From Desulfobacteraceae bacterium (GTDB lineage: Bacteria; Desulfobacterota; Desulfobacteria; Desulfobacterales; SG8-13): a stretch of DNA of 7,293 nucleotides. Position 1 is the first letter of the stretch. Every line of letters starts with the position of its first letter. A program made the translations under genes and the position numbers. The notes beneath the pieces are model-generated. The model was not told the DNA's origin, ran no database searches, and saw only the letters and a list, made by a program, of their open reading frames with translations. The stretch spans positions 1 to 7,293 of the forward strand of contig JARFQH010000292.1 in assembly GCA_029287875.1 (NCBI GenBank), written 5' to 3'. This document shows, one piece after another, positions 1 to 4,914 of this stretch.

Positions 1-162
1 GATCTCTTCAGGCGTTTCATAGATGTCCATTTGAGGCGTCCAGTTGCACTCCGAGGAGGCGAACATCGGCTTCACAGGCCGAAACATGTCCTCGAAACTT
101 CTTTCTAATTGGGAGGCAATTTGGTCAAAATCGTTTCCGAAACGGATTTTGATGTAGTCCAC
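1..162 (-). CDS. Hsp20-family small heat shock protein, N-terminal part (cut by window edge)
   Basis: Fifty-four codons are visible, reading from a GTG at 162-160 to the window edge. The peptide begins VDYIKIRFGNDFDQ and continues through an amphipathic stretch (LERSFEDMF, residues 20-27) to WTPQMDIYETPEEI (residues 41-54). The W-x-P-x-x-DIYET pattern is the entry to the alpha-crystallin domain in bacterial Hsp20 proteins and parallels WRPAVDIYEGE in the complete neighbour at 428-877. The GTG start is chosen because AAGGAG lies at 178-173 on this strand with a 10-nt spacer. Family role: ATP-independent holdase that binds unfolding proteins in the cytoplasm. It is transcribed divergently from the second hsp20, so the two probably share a control region. 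The rest of the alpha-crystallin domain is outside the window. The alternative, an unrelated protein with chance similarity, is unlikely. Confidence 0.8.
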   Translation of the reverse strand, partial: MDYIKIRFGNDFDQIASQLERSFEDMFRPVKPMFASSECNWTPQMDIYETPEEI

Positions 163-427
163 TTTTCCTGAACTCCTTCTTCAATGGTACCGTGAATCCC
201 ATTGTTTTATACACAATTATTTTTGAATCTAACACTGAAACACGGGTTTGTAAAGGGACCCGTTGCAGCGAATTCCGACTGTGCCCCGGTTCTGACGGAG
301 ACCTGAAAGGCTGCGGTATATGCGTAAGCTTAAACGAGTGCGCGATGGCCGCCAGCGCTTGACAGAAGACCCGCTATGATTAAATTTTTTCTAAATTCTA
401 ATTATATAAAAACGGAAGGAAGAAACA
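163..427. promoter_or_regulatory. Shared divergent control region between two hsp20 genes
   Basis: These 265 bp separate two divergently read hsp20 genes and should contain both promoters. Toward the right-hand gene a perfect TTGACA lies at 359-364, followed after 16 bp by TAAATT (381-386, 4 of 6 to the sigma-70 -10); a TATGAT at 375-380 is too close to that -35 to pair with it. Toward the left-hand gene an AT-rich tract (roughly 200-235) includes TATAAA on the minus strand, without a convincing -35. A small inverted repeat ACGGGT/ACCCGT (242-247 and 258-263) sits between them and could be a binding site. No CIRCE element (TTAGCACTC-N9-GAGTGCTAA) and no good sigma-32 -35/-10 pair was found here. 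Confidence 0.45.
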
Positions 428-877
428 ATGGCTCTTGTCAAATGGGATCCGTTCAGAGAGGTGACCACATTGCAGGAACGTATCAACAGACTCTTTGAAG
501 ATGCCTTCCCGAGGGCGAGGGACAGGGAAGAAGACCTGAGTCCGGGCGTCTGGCGTCCGGCCGTGGATATCTACGAGGGTGAGACCGCCGTGGTTTTGAA
601 GGCCGAACTGCCGGGAATCAAGAAAGAGGATGTATCGGTCGAGGTCAAAGACAACGTATTGACCATCAAGGGCGAGCGCAAAGCCGAATCCGAGATCAAG
701 GAAGAAATGTATTACCGTAGGGAAAGGACTTACGGATCGTTCAGCCGGTCCTTCAACCTGCAGTATACGGTAACCCCCGACAAGATAAAGGCCCGGTTCA
801 AAGATGGTGTCCTCGAGATCGAGGTGCCGAAACCGGAAGAAGAAAAACCCAAGCAGATCAATGTGAACGTTGACTGA
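428..877 (+). CDS. Hsp20/alpha-crystallin family small heat shock protein
   Basis: This is a complete 149-residue small heat shock protein, the usual size for the bacterial class A family (IbpA/Hsp18-like). The N-terminal arm (residues 1-41, WDPFREVTTLQERINRLFED) is amphipathic. The alpha-crystallin domain runs from about 43 to 135, starting WRPAVDIYE, with AELPGIKKEDV (59-69) and the hallmark A-x-x-x-x-GVLEIEVPK (122-135). The C-terminal tail carries an I-x-V-type motif (INVNV, 144-148), which docks onto neighbouring dimers to build oligomers. Family role: holdase that keeps denaturing proteins refoldable for the DnaK and ClpB systems. The ATG start is supported by GGAAGGA at 414-420. It is divergent from a second hsp20 at 1-162. 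A TTGACA at 359-364 may drive it; heat induction is expected but no heat shock promoter is evident. The gene symbol is left blank because several hsp20 paralogues are common. Confidence 0.95.
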   Translation: MALVKWDPFREVTTLQERINRLFEDAFPRARDREEDLSPGVWRPAVDIYEGETAVVLKAELPGIKKEDVSVEVKDNVLTIKGERKAESEIKEEMYYRRERTYGSFSRSFNLQYTVTPDKIKARFKDGVLEIEVPKPEEEKPKQINVNVD

Positions 878-929
878 TTGCTCTGCACAGATGTCATTCC
901 TTCAGTAACGGTTTCCCTGCCTCTGCGAG

Positions 930-952
930 AGCCCGGTGCCCCGGTCCGGGCT
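930..952. repeat. Short GC-rich inverted repeat after hsp20
   Basis: AGCCCGG (930-936) pairs with CCGGGCT (946-952) around a 9-nt loop. It lies 53 bp after the hsp20 stop codon and upstream of the transporter. No T-run follows, so it is not a canonical intrinsic terminator, though it could attenuate or protect the hsp20 transcript. It overlaps an in-frame GTG at 936, which argues against that codon as the transporter start. Confidence 0.35.
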
Positions 953-983
953 TAATGGCCCTATTCGTAAATACGGTGGCATT

Positions 984-2162
984 ATGACCTCCAGACGTCT
1001 CCTCTTGGCCATCCGTTTCCAGTATTTCCTGTACTTCGGTGTCCTTGGTATCTATCTTCCCTATTTCAATCTGTATTGTTATCACCTCGGTTTCAACGGC
1101 GCTCAAATCGGTATCCTGTCGGCCGTCAGGTCGGTGGTCATGGTCATTTTCTCGCTTGCCTGGGGTTTTCTCGCCGATCGATTTCAGCGACGTTGGACGA
1201 TCTATATTCTTTGCAGTGCCGTCAGTACCCTGATTTGGATATTTTTTCTCTTTACCGGCGACTTCTGGCCGATGTTGATGATCACCGTTGCTTACGTCGC
1301 TTTTTACGCTCCGATCATCTCTTTTCTGGAGGCCTTTACCATGGATCAGCTGGCATACCGGAAGGAGATATACGGAACGGTCAGGGTCTGGGGCTCGATC
1401 GGCTTCATTCTGGTGGTTATCGGGCTGGGGCGGGCCATGGATTTTTTCCCGATCCGATTGACAGTGGTGCTCATTCTGGTCGGCTCGCTGCTTCAGGCTG
1501 TTGGAGCCCTGCGGATGCCCGGTTCCACGTCCGACCGGCTTCCCTTTCGGCACCCCTCGTTTGGCAGCCTGCTGAACCGGCGCGTGATTCTTTTTCTGTC
1601 GAGCGGGTTCCTCATGCTGGTGAGCCACGGCGCTTACTACGGTTTCTTTTCGATTCACCTCGAAAACCTCGGCTATTCTCGCACCTTCATCGGTCTTGCC
1701 TGGGCCGTGGCGTCGCTCGCTGAAATCCTTATCATGGTCAAATCCGAATTAATATTCAAACGGTATGCCCTGGAAAAAGTGCTGGTTTTCTCCTTTGCCG
1801 TGGCCGCCCTCCGCTGGATCTTGCTCTATTTCGCACGCGCACCGGTCCTGATTCTGTCGTCACAAGTCCTGCACGCCGTCACCTACGGCACATTTCACAT
1901 CGCCAGCATACTCTGCATCGATCGTTTGGCCCCGAAGCAGGCTAAAACGATCGGCCAGGCCGTCAACAACGCCGTGCAATACGGCCTGGGATTGATGGTC
2001 GGCTTTTTCCTCAATGGTTTCCTGTACGAGCGGATCGGATCAGCGGCGCTATTTTTGATGAGCGCCGGCATAGCGATTGTCGGCGGCGCGCTGTTCTGGG
2101 GCGGCACCCGGCTTGGCACAGGCAGCCTTGGAAATGGGGATAAACCGGTAATAAATCACTAA
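984..2162 (+). CDS. MFS transporter, HcaT / MFS_1-like (3-phenylpropionate permease type)
   Basis: This 392-residue protein of the inner membrane has about 12 hydrophobic segments, typical for the major facilitator superfamily. TM1 begins soon after the N-terminus (FQYFLYFGVLGIYLPYFNLY, 12-31). The loop 2-3 signature appears as GFLADRFQRR (61-70), matching the G-x-x-x-D-R-x-G-R-R pattern of motif A with changes. Layout and N-terminus resemble the MFS_1-like/HcaT group, whose few studied members import phenylpropionate or nucleoside-like compounds; most are uncharacterised, so the substrate is unknown. I chose ATG 984 because it leaves a normal short N-tail before TM1. An in-frame GTG at 936 would add 16 residues but lies inside a hairpin and has no ribosome binding site. 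The site before 984 (GGTGG, 975-979) is also weak. The stop overlaps the convergent acyltransferase stop by 4 bp. Confidence 0.85.
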   Translation: MTSRRLLLAIRFQYFLYFGVLGIYLPYFNLYCYHLGFNGAQIGILSAVRSVVMVIFSLAWGFLADRFQRRWTIYILCSAVSTLIWIFFLFTGDFWPMLMITVAYVAFYAPIISFLEAFTMDQLAYRKEIYGTVRVWGSIGFILVVIGLGRAMDFFPIRLTVVLILVGSLLQAVGALRMPGSTSDRLPFRHPSFGSLLNRRVILFLSSGFLMLVSHGAYYGFFSIHLENLGYSRTFIGLAWAVASLAEILIMVKSELIFKRYALEKVLVFSFAVAALRWILLYFARAPVLILSSQVLHAVTYGTFHIASILCIDRLAPKQAKTIGQAVNNAVQYGLGLMVGFFLNGFLYERIGSAALFLMSAGIAIVGGALFWGGTRLGTGSLGNGDKPVINH

Positions 2163-2869
2163 GATGGGAACAGAAGGTGTCTGAGCCAGTTTAGCAGACT
2201 GTTTTGGCTCAGATTGGCCCGGTCGAGACGATGGATCCGCTCGAACAGGTCCTGCGGATCGGCATACCATTGCGCTCGGGTTGTAATGGGTCGCAGTGGG
2301 TCGAGTTCCTTGACGACGCGAGCCGGATTGCCGGCCGCTACCGTGTTGGACGGAACATCTTCAACGACCACCGCTCCGGCCCCTACGATACTGTTTTCGC
2401 CTATTTTGACGCCCTTGCAGATGATGGCACTGTCTCCGATCCAGGCATTGGGGCCGATCCGCACCGTTTCCGATCGGCCCATGGCCAGGCGGTCATAAAG
2501 ACCGTGCCAGTCGCAATCGGTGACGTAGACCCGGCCGGCAAGCATGCAGTTGTCATCGATAACGATCTTCCTGGCCGAACCGATGCGGACCCCCGGGCAG
2601 ATCAGGCAATGATCGCCGATGGAAATGCTCCCGCTGCCGGGCGCTTGCGGCCAGACCGCCAGCCGGATCTTGCTGTCCGGTGCGGCGATCACGGTAGCGT
2701 AGTTTCCTATCTTAACCGGAGTACCAAAGATTTCAACGTGCCAGGGCTTGATGAAATGAGGCCCTCGCCCGAGAGAGACCAGCCGAGGGCGTACATACCG
2801 GCGGGTGTAGAACTCCTGGAAATTAAGGTAGCTTTTCTTGATGAAATACGGGCGGTGGTCACGGGTCAC
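2159..2869 (-). CDS. Left-handed beta-helix (hexapeptide repeat) acyltransferase
   Basis: This 236-residue protein belongs to the trimeric hexapeptide-repeat O-acetyltransferase family (maltose acetyltransferase/NodL/WcaF-like), which moves an acetyl or acyl group from acyl-CoA to a sugar or similar acceptor. Isoleucine/valine-patched hexapeptides run from about 52 to 105 and again from 136 to 182 (VRIGPNAWIGDSAIICKGVKI and following, then AGNPARVV). The likely catalytic histidine is His122 in DCDWHGLYD (118-126), on the loop that interrupts the helix. The C-terminal 45 residues are helical and specific to this protein. The GTG start at 2869 is preceded by GGGAG (2880-2876) with a 6-nt spacer. 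The reading frame stays open for 52 codons further upstream to a TTG at 3025, but that stretch is transposon sequence (2884-3041) and is arginine-rich without family similarity. It was probably second in an operon with the gene at 3049-4104. The acceptor is unknown. Confidence 0.85.
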   Translation of the reverse strand: MTRDHRPYFIKKSYLNFQEFYTRRYVRPRLVSLGRGPHFIKPWHVEIFGTPVKIGNYATVIAAPDSKIRLAVWPQAPGSGSISIGDHCLICPGVRIGSARKIVIDDNCMLAGRVYVTDCDWHGLYDRLAMGRSETVRIGPNAWIGDSAIICKGVKIGENSIVGAGAVVVEDVPSNTVAAGNPARVVKELDPLRPITTRAQWYADPQDLFERIHRLDRANLSQNSLLNWLRHLLFPS

Positions 2870-2875
2870 GGTACT

Positions 2876-2883
2876 CTCCCGTC
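2876..2883. repeat. Target site duplication, left copy (CTCCCGTC)
   Basis: These 8 bp directly abut the left end of the transposon at 2884 and are identical to 3042-3049. Eight bp is the duplication length of the IS66 family. On the minus strand this copy reads GACGGGAG and contains the Shine-Dalgarno sequence of the acyltransferase. Confidence 0.85.
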
Positions 2884-2991
2884 GTAAGCGATCACAGGGC
2901 ACCGCATCTGCTTTGTTGTCGGGCACTTGAAGTACAAAAGTACGTCTGCGCGTCCGACGCCTTGCATCTGCGGCACCCTGTAAACGCTTAC
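2884..2991. repeat. 108-bp imperfect palindrome inside the MITE
   Basis: The 28 bases from 2884 inward and the 28 bases from 2991 inward on the other strand match at 22 positions (GTAAGCG-x-T-x-ACAGGG-xx-CCGCA-xx-TGC). Symmetry continues with a one-base offset (GTCGG 2918-2922 against CCGAC 2954-2958) to a centre at GTACAAAAGTAC (2932-2943). Transcribed RNA would fold into a long hairpin. These arms match each other better than the outer ends used for the duplication, so this may be an older, shorter form of the element that later gained the 50 bp at 2992-3041. Confidence 0.7.
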
Positions 2992-3041
2992 AATTAGGTG
3001 GTTTGAAGCGCATCGGACTTTGCAATCCTGTGAACGGTTAC
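2884..3041. mobile_element. 158-bp MITE with IS66-type ends
   Basis: This is a non-autonomous miniature transposon with no transposase. The left end reads GTAAGCGATCACAGG (2884-2898). The right end, read inward on the minus strand from 3041, is GTAACCGTTCACAGG; 13 of 15 positions match. It is bounded by perfect 8-bp direct repeats (2876-2883, 3042-3049). Ends starting GTAA plus 8-bp duplications are the established signature of IS66-family elements, so mobilisation in trans by an IS66-type transposase is the natural inference. A third end-like copy lies inside, at 2991 reading leftward, giving an internal palindrome. The element is open in frame with the acyltransferase on the minus strand. 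An exact family name cannot be given without database comparison. Confidence 0.85.
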
Positions 3042-3049
3042 CTCCCGTC
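3042..3049. repeat. Target site duplication, right copy (CTCCCGTC)
   Basis: This is identical to 2876-2883 and directly abuts the right transposon end at 3041. Its last base (3049) supplies the final G of the TAG stop of the gene at 3049-4104, so the insertion left that stop codon intact. Confidence 0.85.
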
Positions 3050-4104
3050 TATGGTGTCGTTGAGCTCTGCGCTTGCAAACCCCAGAATACATGCGAAAAA
3101 AGCCGGTTGGCGGGAGTCAGCTCATAAAGGGCGTCGGCCGCCATCAGAACCACGGCGCTGGTCCAGGTGAGCCGATCCTCCGGCCATACGGTCATATCCG
3201 GAAAAGTGAAGCCGGCCCAATACATGCCGTCCTCGTAATGTTTGTCGGCGATCCAGCTAAACACGATTTGGGCCAGTGGACGACGTCCGACTGCCGAGAG
3301 GGCCAGAGAAAGCTCGGCGGTTTCGGCAATCGTGATCCACGGCCGGTCGGATACACATCGCACGCCCTGGCCTTCTATGACGAACTTTTTCCAGAGATGA
3401 TCGATCCGCTTACGGGCCCTCTGCCCGGCGAACACACCGCACAGGACCGGATAATACCAGTCCATGGCGTATCGAGACTTGGTCATGTTGAATCGCTGGG
3501 GCTTTTCGGAAATCGCGTGCGCTAAACGGGCGAGCCCCTTTTCCCAGGCGTCCTGTCGACGGCCTATTTGTCGCGCGATGGCCAGAGCGCAGCGGATACT
3601 CATGCAGATTGAACTCGAACCGGTCAAGAGCGCCATTCGGTCGATGTTTCCCTTCGGGCTGATGGCCCAATAGATTTCGCCGTGGGGGGACTGCAGGCCA
3701 AGCGCGAAATCGATGGCTGAACGCACAGCGAGCCATGCCCACTCAAGAAATGACCGGTTGCCCGTGATGAGATAGTGTTGATAAATGCCGACGGCGATAT
3801 AGGCCGACAGATTTGCGTCTCTGGTGGTGTCCTCCGGCACCCCGTTGCGGTAGGATGTATACCAGCTGCCATCCGGGTTCTGACAGCGGATCAGCCACCG
3901 GTAGGTCCGTTCCGCAGCGGCCGGGTACCCCCCGATGCTCAACCCCATGGCCGCTTCCACCATGTCCCAGGGGTCGCTTTTGTGGCCGGAACACCACGGA
4001 ATTTCGCCGTCCGTCCCCTGAACCGCGGCGATGCCGGCGGCAATGGCCCCGACATCCAGACTGTGGTCCTGTTTCTCGGAATAAATTTCGGGAGGGGTGG
4101 TCAT
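3049..4104 (-). CDS. (alpha/alpha)-barrel protein, prenyltransferase/squalene-cyclase-like repeat family
   Basis: This 351-residue, apparently soluble protein has no signal peptide or membrane segment. It is rich in tryptophan and in short helical repeats. The clearest motif is CQNPDGSWYTSY (74-85), a QW-type repeat (Q-x-x-D-G-S-W) seen in squalene cyclase, prenyltransferase and related (alpha/alpha)6 toroids. Further repeat-like helix pairs include PWDMVEAAMGLSIGGY (45-60), ANLSAYIAVGIYQHY (97-111) and WTSAVVLMAADALYEL (314-329). Similar stand-alone proteins are often labelled prenyltransferase or glycoside-hydrolase-like and tend to sit near polysaccharide genes; their reaction is not established and none is claimed here. 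Acidic residues near the repeats (Asp44, Asp48, Glu261, Glu264) could be catalytic, by inference only. The ATG start follows a weak AGGG; a fair promoter lies at 4144-4172. It was probably co-transcribed with the acyltransferase, 13 nt downstream before the transposon inserted. Confidence 0.75.
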   Translation of the reverse strand: MTTPPEIYSEKQDHSLDVGAIAAGIAAVQGTDGEIPWCSGHKSDPWDMVEAAMGLSIGGYPAAAERTYRWLIRCQNPDGSWYTSYRNGVPEDTTRDANLSAYIAVGIYQHYLITGNRSFLEWAWLAVRSAIDFALGLQSPHGEIYWAISPKGNIDRMALLTGSSSICMSIRCALAIARQIGRRQDAWEKGLARLAHAISEKPQRFNMTKSRYAMDWYYPVLCGVFAGQRARKRIDHLWKKFVIEGQGVRCVSDRPWITIAETAELSLALSAVGRRPLAQIVFSWIADKHYEDGMYWAGFTFPDMTVWPEDRLTWTSAVVLMAADALYELTPANRLFSHVFWGLQAQSSTTP

Positions 4105-4143
4105 CGGTGAGCCCTATCTTTCCAATGTGTGAATTAATGGATC

Positions 4144-4172
4144 TTAATATGTTGGATTCGCTCGTCTTGCAA
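4144..4172 (-). promoter_or_regulatory. Candidate sigma-70 promoter for the barrel/acyltransferase unit
   Basis: On the minus strand TTGCAA (4172-4167) and TATTAA (4149-4144) are separated by exactly 17 bp. Each hexamer matches the sigma-70 consensus at 4 of 6 positions. The predicted start would give a leader of roughly 30 nt before the ATG at 4104. Position and spacing are good; the match is only moderate. Confidence 0.45.
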
Positions 4173-4641
4173 GTGAGAATGATTTATGTGATCTCTGACG
4201 GGAGTTGGCTCCTTGCCACCGCCATTCGGTTGGATGTAACGAGGTATAGAAAGTTTTGCAGCTTGACTTTCAGCTCTTCCTTGATTAGAGATTGAATTAG
4301 TGCCGTTTCAAGAGCGCTGGAAAATGTGGATGCTCTCGAAGCGGCGCGGAAAGACTGACTGCGTCCGAGACCACCACACAGAAGCGCTCGGCTGACCTCC
4401 TGCCTGTTGTGGACGCAGACCATAAAAGCATTTTTATCGTCAGCGAACATGACGTTCATCGGTCCTAAGATACACTGGATCGAGGCCGTGTAGATCGCGA
4501 TAATTTATTAATGCTGCCGGTTTGGCGCCGCCCGTCGGACCGACAGCGCTACAGAATTGCCGTCGGCGGTTTGGTGCAATGGTGCGATGCAACCGGCGGC
4601 AATCACCCAGAAACCCGATCCAAAAGCGAAAGGAGGACAAG
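4173..4641. other. Gene-poor intergenic region with a doubtful ORF and hairpins
   Basis: This stretch separates the barrel gene from dodecin, which diverge from it. The only sizeable reading frame is on the minus strand, 4459-4184, 91 codons, starting MNVMFADDKNAFMVC. I recognise no domain in it, no good Shine-Dalgarno sequence precedes it, and its codon use looks less structured than its neighbours. It is most likely spurious or a decayed gene. An inverted repeat CTGCGTCC/GGACGCAG (4359-4366 and 4411-4418), with partial extension inward, lies within it. Toward dodecin there is an AT-rich GATAATTTATTAA tract (4499-4511) that could serve as a -10 region, without a clear -35. Confidence 0.4.
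4557..4602 (+). repeat. Bulged inverted repeat in the dodecin leader
   Basis: TTGCCG (4557-4562) pairs with CGGCAA (4597-4602). After a small bulge, CGGTT (4567-4571) pairs with AACCG (4591-4595), giving about 11 base pairs around a 19-nt loop. It ends 28 bp before the dodecin Shine-Dalgarno sequence and would lie in the 5' leader if transcription starts near 4505-4520. There is no T-run, so it is not a terminator. A regulatory role is only a possibility. Confidence 0.35.
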
Positions 4642-4854
4642 ATGGCCGACAGTGTCTACAAATTTATCGATTTGGTTGGCAGCAGCAACACTTCCTGGGA
4701 AGATGCTGCTAAAAACGCGGTGGAAACCGCTTCGAAAAGTCTCCGGGACTTGCGTGTTGCCGAAATCCTCAAACTGGACATGAAGGTAGAAAACGGCGTG
4801 GTGACCGCTTATCGCGCCCGGGTCAAGCTCTCCTTCAAATACGCCAGCGAATAG
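4642..4854 (+). CDS. Dodecin family flavin-binding protein
   Basis: This 70-residue protein matches dodecin in length and throughout: VYKFIDLVGSSNTSWEDAA (5-23), an amphipathic helix to about residue 35, then three strands ending VKLSFKYASE (61-70). Dodecins form hollow dodecamers in the cytoplasm that bind flavins (riboflavin, FMN or lumichrome) in stacked pairs, buffering free flavin and quenching light damage. The start at 4642 is set by a perfect AGGAGG (4631-4636) with a 5-nt spacer; the in-frame codon at 4522 is not needed and would add a non-homologous, arginine-rich tail. In the characterised bacterial proteins the flavin-stacking tryptophan lies in an LDWFEV motif; here the segment is LRVAEI (37-42), with Val39 in that position. 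Trp19 is in the helix, elsewhere. Flavin affinity may therefore differ. A strong terminator follows at once. Confidence 0.93.
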   Translation: MADSVYKFIDLVGSSNTSWEDAAKNAVETASKSLRDLRVAEILKLDMKVENGVVTAYRARVKLSFKYASE

Positions 4855-4868
4855 GCGACCCAACCACC

Positions 4869-4914
4869 AATAAAATCCTCCGTGATGATTCCGGTTGTCA
4901 CGGAGGATTTTATT
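4869..4914. terminator. Bidirectional intrinsic terminator between dodecin and htpG
   Basis: AATAAAATCCTCCGTGA (4869-4885) and TCACGGAGGATTTTATT (4898-4914) form a perfect 17-bp stem around a 12-nt loop. On either strand the GC core is followed by a run rich in T, so it can end both dodecin and htpG transcripts. It starts 15 bp after the dodecin stop. Its right edge overlaps the htpG TAA codon (4915-4913) by two bases. Confidence 0.9.

Noticed and set aside
163..427. CIRCE/HrcA operator between the hsp20 genes, prompted by a GAGTGC at 336-341
   Set aside because: The matching TTAGCACTC half is absent at the required spacing.
936..983. Upstream GTG start for the transporter, adding 16 residues
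   Set aside because: The codon is inside a hairpin, has no ribosome binding site, and the extra residues do not fit the short N-tail before TM1.
894..1658. A 254-codon open frame on the minus strand
   Set aside because: It lies antisense to the transporter, is unusually rich in polar and charged residues and has no recognisable domain; it mirrors the membrane gene's codons.
2204..2887. A 227-codon plus-strand frame opposite the acyltransferase
   Set aside because: The minus-strand product has clear hexapeptide repeats and a good ribosome binding site; the plus-strand product resembles nothing and is a shadow.
2979..2992. TGTAAACGCTTACA looks like a LacI-family/cre operator, with a similar TGTGAACGGTTACC at 3029-3042
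   Set aside because: Both sites coincide with the end sequences of the MITE and match its left end; the 8-bp duplication explains them better than regulation.
2883..3042. Possible integron attC recombination site because of the long imperfect palindrome
   Set aside because: No GTTRRRY/RYYYAAC core sites are present, and perfect flanking duplications point to transposition.
4197..4204. A further copy of the target sequence (GACGGGAG) near 4200, possibly a second insertion scar
   Set aside because: No transposon end adjoins it, and a single 8-mer match in 7.3 kb is plausible by chance.
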